From Nitrospirota bacterium (GTDB lineage: Bacteria; JACPQY01), in assembly GCA_016190245.1 (NCBI GenBank), contig JACPQY010000024.1:124001-188000 (forward strand): a stretch of DNA of 64,000 nt. Reading direction: 5' to 3'. This document shows, piece after piece, positions 8,762 to 15,725 of this stretch. The notes under the pieces were generated by a model that was not told where the DNA came from, did not search any database, and saw only the letters and a list, made by a program, of their open reading frames with translations. The translations under genes were made by a program, and so were the position numbers. The stretch's first letter is position 1. Every line of letters begins with the position of its first letter.

Positions 8762-8904
8762 CTGACTCCTGACTGACCAGCCAAGGACGATGCCGTTCCA
8801 AGGATGACTGACGGTACCTGGAGCGCCACGAAGGCTGCGGAGGGTGCGGTACCCGCCGCAACAAACCGAGCCGGATGCGAGGTAGAGGTACGGAAGGGTA
8901 CTTT
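8762..8904 (+). repeat. Left copy of a long direct repeat bounding the defence block
   Basis: Two blocks are shared in the same order and orientation with 19082-19239. Block one is 28 bases identical (8762-8789 and 19082-19109), beginning CTGACTCCTGACTGACCAG. Block two is about 63 bases with a few mismatches (8842-8904 and 19177-19239), containing GCCGCAACAA and GAGCCGGATGCGAGG. The middle differs in sequence and length. The copy lies just downstream of the ISKra4 remnant and just upstream of the methylase gene. Confidence 0.85.
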
Positions 8905-8942
8905 TGACACCTTCCCACTGATCTTCTACTCTCCGGCTTGCA

Positions 8943-11900
8943 ATGGCCGAACGAGTGGAGCGACAGCAAGCCATATCGGAAATTCTAAGGAATCTTCACC
9001 AAACCAAAGCTAATGGGCTGAAGCAACTCTTCTGGACGGAGCTCAACTACAGCCAGGAAAACAGGCCGTTGAGCCCGCGTCCGTGGCCCGCGAGCGCCAC
9101 GGAATCCCTGGATGATGATCCGGTTCTGTTCGCCACCGGCGGCGAGGAGGGCGCGTTCCACGTCGTCTACGCGCGACTGTCCGGCGATACCCTCTCCCGC
9201 GGAGCGGAACGCCCCATCGTCAACCAACTCCTGCGCGACCATCCTTACGCGCTGTTCGTCTTCTCGAACAAGAGCCAATCGGCCTGGCATCTCCTGAATG
9301 TGAAGTATGACGACGCCGTGGAAAAGCGGCGCCTAATCCGCCGCATCTCGATTCGGGCCGGCGAGGGATTGCGGACCGCGGCAGAGCGCATGGCCTTGCT
9401 GGACCTTCAAGCCGTAAGCCCGAACCTCGTCGGGCTTTCGCCGCTCGCGATTCAACAGCGCCACGACGATGCGTTCGATGTGGAAAAGGTCACCAAGGAC
9501 TTCTATCGCGAAATCGCCGACTGGTACTTCTGGGCCATCGGGTGCGATCAGTTGTCCTACCCCCCGGACGTCCACCGGGACGACGAGAAAGCCCTTTTCC
9601 TGATCCGACTCCTCACCCGCCTGATCTTTTGCTGGTTCCTGCGGGAAAAGCGCAATCCGCGGACCGGGGAGGGCCTGATTCCTGACCCTATTTTCGATCC
9701 GCGTGGGATTGCCGGGTACCTGAAAAACCCTTCTCCGGATTCCTGCTCCTACTATACGGCCATCCTCCAGAACCTCTTCTTCGCCACGCTGAATACTGAG
9801 ATGGACCCACCCGCCGAGGAGGACAAGACTGGGCGACCACCGGAGCGCCGATTCGCGAAGGGGGCCGGCGATCACATGATTCACACCTTTTGGCGGCATA
9901 AGGACGATCTGCGCGACCCCGACGCGCTGACCCGCCTTCTACGCGGAATTCCGTTCCTGAACGGGGGTCTGTTCGAGTGTCTCGATGAACGGGAAGAAAA
10001 GGGGAGGTCGCCCTATACGAAGGAATTTCGCGTGGACGGTTTCTCGACCGATCCCGAGAAGCAGCCGAGACTGCCCAATTTCCTCTTCTATGGGCCGGGT
10101 CGGACGGCGGATCTCTCCGGCCCGTACGGCGATTCGACCCGGCGTCGCCAGACCGTCACCCCCATTCTGGAGATCCTGCGCCGGTACAACTTCACTCTCA
10201 CCGAAAACACACCCTTCGACCAGGAAGTGGCCCTCGATCCGGAACTGCTCGGGCACGTGTTCGAAAACCTCTTGGCCGCATACAACCCGGAAACGGAAAC
10301 AGTAGCCCGCAATGCCACCGGCTCCTTCTACACCCCCCGAGTGGTGGTGGATTGGATGGTCGATCAGGCGATCACGGCGCGATTTGCCGGCGCCCTGAAG
10401 AATGGATCTCCCCTCGTGGGTGACCGGACGGAGAGAATTCGAAAACTCCTTTCATGGGAACACACGGATCACGATTTCAGCCCGCAGGAAACCGAAGTGC
10501 TGATCGACGCGATCGACAACCTCAAGGCTCTCGATCCCGCCTGCGGCTCCGGCGCTTTCCCCATGGGCCTGCTCCAGAAGCTGGTCCATGTCCTGAAAAA
10601 GCTGGACCCCGAGAACAAGGCGTGGCGGAAGCGTCAGGAGGACAAGGCGAGGCAAATCGAGAGCAGCCCGACCCGCGAGGAAGCGCTCAAGGCCGTCGAA
10701 CGCGCGTTCGCCCGCGACAACGACGACTATGGCCGCAAGCTCTATCTCATCGAGAACTGCCTGTACGGCGTGGATATCCAACCCATCGCCGTCCAGATCG
10801 CCAAACTTCGGTTTTTCATCTCGCTCGTGGTGGATCAGGCCATCGATCCGAAGGAGGAGAACTACGGCATCCTCCCCCTGCCGAACCTGGAAACGAAGAT
10901 TGTGGCGGCTAACACTCTCGTCGGGCTGAAGCGGGGTCAACTCACCCTCCGCACGGGAAACGTCGAACGTCTCGAACAGGAGCTCAAACAGATTCGGCAC
11001 GATTACTTCACCGCGAGAATCTACAAGGAGAAGAAAAAGCTGCGGGCGCGGGACCGCGTCCTGTGCGGAGAGCTGGCCGAGGAGCTGGCGAAGTCCGGCG
11101 AGTTTACGACGCATGACGCCAAGCGGCTGGCCGAGTGGAATCCGTACAAGGCCAACGAGCCGGCCACCTTTTTCGATCCAACCTGGATGTTCGGCCTGAC
11201 GTCCAACAAAACCGATGGAGTGTTCGATCTCGTCATCGGAAATCCTCCCTACGTTCGGCAGGAGGAACTCAAGAGCCGGATGGCCGTAGGGAGCGATGGG
11301 AAGGAGCGTCCGCTCAAGGACGTCCTGAAAGAGCAGTACGAATGTTACGTGGGCACGGCCGATCTCTACGTCTACTTCTTCGAACGGTCCCTGCAACTGC
11401 TACGAATGGGCGGGATTCTGAGCTTCATCACGAGCAACAAGTATTTCAGGGCGGCGTATGGGGAACCCCTCCGGAGGTATCTCGCGTATGCCACGCGGCC
11501 GGCGGCGGCCCTCGATTTCGGCGAGGCTCCCGTTTTCACCTCGATCGTTGAACCAGCCATCCTCGTGGCGGAGAAGACACGACACATCAGCAAGGCGGAA
11601 GCGAAGCTGCCGGACTCTCTGGATGCGTATCCGCCGCCGGGGGACTGGAAATCCCGCGTTCTCACGTGGGTGCCAGCCAAGGATGGTGCGGCACCCCGCC
11701 AAGAAGGTCGGCCAGGAAGGTCGACGAAAGTAAGCGGGGCGCCGGGACCGGACTTCAGGGAGTTTCCGGAGATCTTCGAGCAGAAGGCCCAGGCCCTGCC
11801 ACAGCGGGAGTTGAAACCGGACGGGTGGCGATTTGAAAGTCCGCTCAAACTCCGCCTCCTCGAACGATTGAAGAAGACGGGCACTCCGCTGGGCAACTAC

Positions 11901-12344
11901 GTGAAGGGGCGGTTCTATTACGGCATCAAGACCGGACTGAACGAGGCGTTTGTCGTGGACCGCGCCACGCGCGACCGCCTGATTGACGAGCACCCCTCAT
12001 CGAAGGAAATCCTCAAACCCTTCCTCCGCGGCCGGGATGTGAAACGCTGGCGGTGCGAATTCGATGATCGGTATTTGATCAAGATTGAATCGTCGAAAAA
12101 TGTGCATCACCCTTGGTCCGGGAAGCCGAAAAAGGAGGCCGAGAAAGTATTCGAAAAGACCTATCCGGCCGTTCACGGTTTTTTCGACGCAAAGAGGCAA
12201 CCCCTCATCAAGCGATATGACCAAGGGGAATACTTCTGGGAACTAAGATCGTGCGCCTACTGGCGGGAATTCGAGCAGCCGAAGATTTTGTACCCGGACA
12301 TCTACGATCATCAGAGCTTTGCCTGGGACAGTGAAGGCTTCTAG
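8943..12344 (+). CDS. Eco57I/BREX-class adenine-specific DNA methyltransferase, main part (ends at in-frame TAG)
   Basis: A 1133-residue protein of the large Eco57I-like class, which methylates the N6 of adenine. The S-adenosylmethionine site DPACGSGAF is at residues 531-539 and the catalytic NPPY at 767-770. The N-terminal 500 residues are the helical region common to this class; the part after about 950 begins the TaqI-like target-recognition domain (KGRFYYGIKTGLNEAFV). The frame stops at TAG 12342-12344 and then continues in the same frame as clear target-recognition sequence (see 12348-12878), so the TAG is internal to the ancestral gene. A low-complexity insertion (about 11670-11743) interrupts the otherwise conserved W-to-GPDF stretch. 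It is probably paired with the helicase at 15726 in a restriction-type defence system. Confidence 0.88.
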   Translation: MAERVERQQAISEILRNLHQTKANGLKQLFWTELNYSQENRPLSPRPWPASATESLDDDPVLFATGGEEGAFHVVYARLSGDTLSRGAERPIVNQLLRDHPYALFVFSNKSQSAWHLLNVKYDDAVEKRRLIRRISIRAGEGLRTAAERMALLDLQAVSPNLVGLSPLAIQQRHDDAFDVEKVTKDFYREIADWYFWAIGCDQLSYPPDVHRDDEKALFLIRLLTRLIFCWFLREKRNPRTGEGLIPDPIFDPRGIAGYLKNPSPDSCSYYTAILQNLFFATLNTEMDPPAEEDKTGRPPERRFAKGAGDHMIHTFWRHKDDLRDPDALTRLLRGIPFLNGGLFECLDEREEKGRSPYTKEFRVDGFSTDPEKQPRLPNFLFYGPGRTADLSGPYGDSTRRRQTVTPILEILRRYNFTLTENTPFDQEVALDPELLGHVFENLLAAYNPETETVARNATGSFYTPRVVVDWMVDQAITARFAGALKNGSPLVGDRTERIRKLLSWEHTDHDFSPQETEVLIDAIDNLKALDPACGSGAFPMGLLQKLVHVLKKLDPENKAWRKRQEDKARQIESSPTREEALKAVERAFARDNDDYGRKLYLIENCLYGVDIQPIAVQIAKLRFFISLVVDQAIDPKEENYGILPLPNLETKIVAANTLVGLKRGQLTLRTGNVERLEQELKQIRHDYFTARIYKEKKKLRARDRVLCGELAEELAKSGEFTTHDAKRLAEWNPYKANEPATFFDPTWMFGLTSNKTDGVFDLVIGNPPYVRQEELKSRMAVGSDGKERPLKDVLKEQYECYVGTADLYVYFFERSLQLLRMGGILSFITSNKYFRAAYGEPLRRYLAYATRPAAALDFGEAPVFTSIVEPAILVAEKTRHISKAEAKLPDSLDAYPPPGDWKSRVLTWVPAKDGAAPRQEGRPGRSTKVSGAPGPDFREFPEIFEQKAQALPQRELKPDGWRFESPLKLRLLERLKKTGTPLGNYVKGRFYYGIKTGLNEAFVVDRATRDRLIDEHPSSKEILKPFLRGRDVKRWRCEFDDRYLIKIESSKNVHHPWSGKPKKEAEKVFEKTYPAVHGFFDAKRQPLIKRYDQGEYFWELRSCAYWREFEQPKILYPDIYDHQSFAWDSEGF

Positions 12345-12347
12345 TCC

Positions 12348-12878
12348 GTGAATACGACCTATTTTATTCCTACCACTGAGAAATGGCTCGCCGGGCTTCT
12401 GAATTCTCCGTGCGTCGAGTGGTTCTATTCCCAAATCGCCAACCGAGTGCGTGGAGGCTACATGCGCGCCTTCTCCGACTACATGAAGCAGGTCCCTATT
12501 CCAACCCTCTCTCCGAACCAACAACAATCCTGCGAGCGGCTGACCGAAGCGTTGATCTGGCTTCATTCCCCCCGAGTATCGAAGAAGACGACCGAAGCGC
12601 CGGTCGGCATGATGCAGGCGTATTTCGAGCAATGGCTCAACGGCCTCGTGTACGAACTCTTCTTCCCCGCCGAGCTCCACGCCCGGAAACTGACCCTCTT
12701 CGATGAAACCGCCAAGCTGAACCTCCCGGACCTCGCAGAAATTCCGGAGGCGCAGAAACTCCCCCGCCTCCGGGAATCGTTCGAGTCCGCCTACGACACC
12801 AACTCCCCCCTCCGCGCCATGCTCTTCGACCTCCATTCCATTGAAGAAGTCCGCGTGATCGAGGAACGGACCGAATGA
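12348..12878 (+). CDS. C-terminal target-recognition part of the methyltransferase, separated by one TAG
   Basis: 176 residues in the same frame as the preceding ORF, with only TAG and TCC codons between. It begins NTTYFIPTTEKWLAGLLNS and continues with VRGGYMRAFSDYMKQVPIPT, the conserved end of TaqI/Eco57I-type recognition domains, then a helical tail. In relatives an aromatic residue commonly precedes this motif, so the TAG plausibly replaced a Tyr codon. It could be made separately from the GTG at 12348, fused by read-through, or not made at all. Split but complementing methylase halves are possible, yet simple inactivation is the most likely reading. Confidence 0.7.
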   Translation: MNTTYFIPTTEKWLAGLLNSPCVEWFYSQIANRVRGGYMRAFSDYMKQVPIPTLSPNQQQSCERLTEALIWLHSPRVSKKTTEAPVGMMQAYFEQWLNGLVYELFFPAELHARKLTLFDETAKLNLPDLAEIPEAQKLPRLRESFESAYDTNSPLRAMLFDLHSIEEVRVIEERTE

Positions 12879-12946
12879 GCCGTGGGACGAATATCCGTAA
12901 CGGGTATTTTATAAGTATTTGAATATACACGATATTATTTGAGATC

Positions 12947-12975
12947 TTGACAGCATTAATATATATGTTAATAAT
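12947..12975 (+). promoter_or_regulatory. Strong sigma-70-like promoter with dyad, upstream of the toxin-antitoxin-chaperone operon
   Basis: A perfect -35 TTGACA (12947-12952) is followed after 16 bases by TAATAAT (12969-12975). GCATTAAT and TAATAATGC form an imperfect dyad over the spacer and -10, a likely operator for the HTH antitoxin. The surrounding 90 bases (about 12898-12980) are strikingly AT-rich compared with the GC-rich neighbourhood, consistent with a transferred module. Confidence 0.65.
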
Positions 12976-13028
12976 GCCGATTCTAGTGGTGGAAGTACAG
13001 CAGGAATCGGTGCGCCAAGGAGCGGGGC

Positions 13029-13361
13029 ATGCCACTTCGGCAGGTCGCCTTCGGAAAACAGGGCACCGTAGCTGAATACGTACGAAGTGGTGGCCGATGT
13101 CCGGCGCGCGTTTTCTTGGACTGGTGCCAAAAGCCGATGCGGGACAAGTTTGACGATGCGTTCGTTGCCCTCGTGAGAATGGGAGCAAGTTACGTCAACC
13201 AAGAACGATTCTGGCTCTTACATGGGCATGGAAAACCCCTGTGGGAGTTCAAAGAACACCACCACAGACTCTACTGTGCCAGAGAGCAGGTTGGACCGGC
13301 TGTGAGGGTGATTCTTCTACATGGGTGGAAAAAACAGAAGGAAGGTGGGACCAAAGAATAG
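13029..13361 (+). CDS. HigB/RelE-superfamily (Gp49-like) toxin with an in-frame TAG near its end
   Basis: A 110-residue toxin of the phage-Gp49/HigB type, which cleaves mRNA on the ribosome. The diagnostic core is LWEFKEHHHRLYCAREQVG followed by VRVILLHGWKKQKEG. An AAGGAG lies upstream of the ATG. After TAG at 13359-13361 the same frame stays open for 32 codons (DQEIRKALNLYIEFQQEEKM and on to TGA 13458-13460). That tail matches the usual EI..AL C-terminal helix of this family and would overlap the antitoxin start by 22 bases, as is typical. The toxin is therefore either truncated by mutation or extended by read-through. First gene of a toxin-antitoxin-chaperone operon. Confidence 0.78.
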   Translation: MPLRQVAFGKQGTVAEYVRSGGRCPARVFLDWCQKPMRDKFDDAFVALVRMGASYVNQERFWLLHGHGKPLWEFKEHHHRLYCAREQVGPAVRVILLHGWKKQKEGGTKE

Positions 13362-13438
13362 GACCAAGAAATTCGGAAAGCTTTGAACTTATACATAGAG
13401 TTTCAGCAAGAAGAAAAAATGATCGGAAAGGAGGAAGT

Positions 13439-13876
13439 ATGGAGAAGACTAAGCCATTGAGTCGTTCCCCCGCTCTAACCCGCCGGGATCTGGAAAGGGC
13501 TGAGGGTGTGGCCATCGCCATGGCGCAGGCCACGATCCAAAATGCAATGGATGGCGCGAATATCACGAAGGCCGAGCTTGCCAGGAGACTTCGCAAGAAG
13601 CCTCCCTATATTACGCGCATGATGCAAAGCGATCACAATTTGACAATCAGAACGTTTTCCGGCGCACTCGCGGTATGCGGATTTGAGGTGGACTTCGAGT
13701 TGGCTCCGCTCGGTCAGAGCTGGTCGCTCGCACCGGTCCAACGTACCTTCTACCGATCACGACCTCAAGCAAGCGTGACGCCTCCCATTTTGGGGGGCGT
13801 TCCTACGTGGTCGGCAAGACCCGACTTCGCGGGAACGCTCCCCTTGGTTGGTTCGCTGGATTCGAGAGGAGATTAG
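13439..13876 (+). CDS. HigA-like XRE antitoxin with a chaperone-addiction-type C-terminal extension
   Basis: A 145-residue protein. The start ATG at 13439 has an excellent AAGGAGG (13427-13433), chosen over a longer open frame reaching back to 13241. Residues 40-80 hold a helix-turn-helix (ITKAELARRLRKKPPYITRM). From about residue 95 an extra tail rich in Pro, Ser and aromatic residues follows. In tripartite systems such as Mycobacterium tuberculosis Rv1955-Rv1957, such a tail (ChAD) makes the antitoxin dependent on a SecB-like chaperone. A SecB-like gene begins two bases after its stop. It probably represses the promoter at 12947. Confidence 0.82.
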   Translation: MEKTKPLSRSPALTRRDLERAEGVAIAMAQATIQNAMDGANITKAELARRLRKKPPYITRMMQSDHNLTIRTFSGALAVCGFEVDFELAPLGQSWSLAPVQRTFYRSRPQASVTPPILGGVPTWSARPDFAGTLPLVGSLDSRGD

Positions 13877-13877
13877 C

Positions 13878-14378
13878 GTGGCCGAGGATATCGATCTAGG
13901 AACGGTTGCCAAGATTGCGCGACGAGCGCGTCTGCTGGACATACAACTCGCTTTACTACAGGCAACCACTCAATCACGGCCGGGGGGCGAACTTGTTCCA
14001 GCACATAAAGTGTCTTCCGTCCTGCTTGGTCGAAAGGACTCCGGCGCCGTCATTGCCTCCTCATTCGCATTCACGGTTACCGTTGGTCAGGCTCAAGTCG
14101 CTGAAGTCAGCATGACATTCCACTTGGTGTATGAATTCGAAGGCCAAGATCCTCTATCGGACGACGACATCGGCCATTTCGCCAGAGGGAACGGAACGTA
14201 CCACGCATGGCCCTACATGAGGGAAATGTTGAGCAATCTCCTCCCGCGTATGGGCTTCCCCCCCTTTACCCTTCCCGTTCTTGTATTCGGACAGCCTCAG
14301 CGGCAAGCACCTCAATCTGAAACGAAACAGGATGGACCAAGGGACGATCAAACAGAGGTGAAGGAACCAACCGTATAA
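13878..14378 (+). CDS. SecB-like chaperone of a toxin-antitoxin-chaperone (TAC) module
   Basis: A 166-residue SecB-family protein. It shows the alternating beta-strand pattern of SecB (SFAFTVTVGQAQVAEVSMTF, then FHLVYEFEG) and the conserved C-terminal segment AWPYMREMLSNLLPRMGFPP. A GTG at 13878 with a GAGAGGAG just upstream is preferred over an ATG at 13848 that lies inside the antitoxin gene. SecB normally delivers unfolded exported proteins to SecA; solitary copies next to HTH antitoxins instead fold and protect the antitoxin. The hydrophilic C-terminal tail (QAPQSETKQDGPRDD) is unlike that of classical SecB. Its place as third gene strongly suggests the TAC role. Confidence 0.8.
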   Translation: MAEDIDLGTVAKIARRARLLDIQLALLQATTQSRPGGELVPAHKVSSVLLGRKDSGAVIASSFAFTVTVGQAQVAEVSMTFHLVYEFEGQDPLSDDDIGHFARGNGTYHAWPYMREMLSNLLPRMGFPPFTLPVLVFGQPQRQAPQSETKQDGPRDDQTEVKEPTV

Positions 14379-14489
14379 GCAGATTCCCGCCGAGGCAAGG
14401 GTGGTCCGCCTTTGAGTCAAGAGAAGAATCGAACGGGCGATCCCGTTCAGTAACTTGCATTTTAACCATCAATCGGCTAAATATCAGCC

Positions 14490-15722
14490 GTGATTCAGCG
14501 GCATATCTCGGGGAACTTGGACGAGTCTCTGGCGGACACCCCGGTGGCGCTCCTGACGGGCGCCCGGCAGACGGGCAAAACGACTCTCGCCATGGAGTGG
14601 GCCGGCCGAAGAAAGGCCCGGTACTTCACACTCGATGAAGCCGCAACCCTGGCGGGAGCCGCCTCCGACCCGCAAGGATTCATCGAAAATCTCGAACAGC
14701 CGGCGGTCATCGACGAGGTTCAAAAGGTTCCGGCCCTGCTTCCCGCCATCAAACTCCGAGTGGATCGCGATCGTCGGCCAGGAATGTTCCTTCTCACGGG
14801 TTCGGCCAACGTCCTCACGCTCCCGAAGGTGTCGGAATCGCTGGCAGGAAGGATGGAGATCCACAGGCTCTGGCCCCTCTCACAAGGCGAAATTCATGGC
14901 CGACACGAAGACTTCATTGCCACCGCGTTCTCCAAAAGGCCCCCGCGGGCCGTTTCGAACGGACTCATCCCCCTCGCACGGCCCATTACGGTGGGAGGCT
15001 ACCCTGAAGTCCAAAAACGCAAGGGGAACCGCTCGGCAGCATGGTTCGGCTCATACATCAGCGCCCTTCTTCAACGCGACGTGCGGGACCTGGCGCACGT
15101 GGAACGCCTCACGTCCATCCCCAATCTTTTGACGCTCCTCGCCACCCGCTCGGCGTGCCTCCTCAACACTTCCGACCTCACGCGCGACGCGCGCATCGCC
15201 AACTCAACGCTCAAACGATACCTCAGCCTCCTGGAGATGATTTTCATCGCCTATCGCCTGCCCGCATGGTCGGTCAACCTCGGCAAACGTCTGGTCAAAG
15301 CGCCCAAGCTGATGCTGTGCGATACGGGCCTGGCCTGCCACTTGCTGGGCGCGGATGAGAACCGCTTGAACGGGGACGCGACCCTGAAGGGCAGGCTGAC
15401 GGAAAACTTCATTTCGAATGAATTGCACAAGCAGGCCACCTGGTCCGCTGTGTCTGTCCGCATTTTCCACTTCCGTTCGGCGTCCGCGCAGGAAATCGAT
15501 TTTATCCTGGAGGATACACGGGGGCGAGTTGTCGCCATCGAGGTGAAAGCCTCGCACACCGTCCGGCCCGAGGATTTCCATCCCATGAGGGCCTTGGCCG
15601 AATCGTTGAAGTCCCGTTTCATCCGGGGCATTCTTCTGCATGACGGCCGGCAGGTTATTCCCCATGGGGCAAATCTCTGGTCCGCGCCGTTTTCGTGTTT
15701 GTGGTCCGCCGGAGAATCCTGA
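14490..15722 (+). CDS. AAA ATPase with DUF4143 domain
   Basis: A 410-residue predicted ATPase. Walker A is GARQTGKTT (residues 24-32) and the acidic Walker B is AVIDEVQ (about 72-78). A sensor-like LLTGSANVL follows, and the C-terminal half is the DUF4143 region ending in a restriction-endonuclease-like fold (EIDFILEDTRGRVVAIEVKA). Such proteins are common, mobile and poorly understood; some act with toxin-antitoxin or defence modules. The start is a GTG. A short dyad CGGCT/AGCCG lies immediately upstream. It ends three bases before the helicase ATG, so the two are probably cotranscribed. Confidence 0.85.
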   Translation: MIQRHISGNLDESLADTPVALLTGARQTGKTTLAMEWAGRRKARYFTLDEAATLAGAASDPQGFIENLEQPAVIDEVQKVPALLPAIKLRVDRDRRPGMFLLTGSANVLTLPKVSESLAGRMEIHRLWPLSQGEIHGRHEDFIATAFSKRPPRAVSNGLIPLARPITVGGYPEVQKRKGNRSAAWFGSYISALLQRDVRDLAHVERLTSIPNLLTLLATRSACLLNTSDLTRDARIANSTLKRYLSLLEMIFIAYRLPAWSVNLGKRLVKAPKLMLCDTGLACHLLGADENRLNGDATLKGRLTENFISNELHKQATWSAVSVRIFHFRSASAQEIDFILEDTRGRVVAIEVKASHTVRPEDFHPMRALAESLKSRFIRGILLHDGRQVIPHGANLWSAPFSCLWSAGES

Positions 15723-15725
15723 ACC

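Noticed and set aside
7984-13361. Genome-wide reassignment of TAG to an amino acid
   Set aside because: Several intact host-type genes end in TAG at the expected C-terminus (for example 4064, 7776, 27110, 40488), so TAG works as a normal stop.
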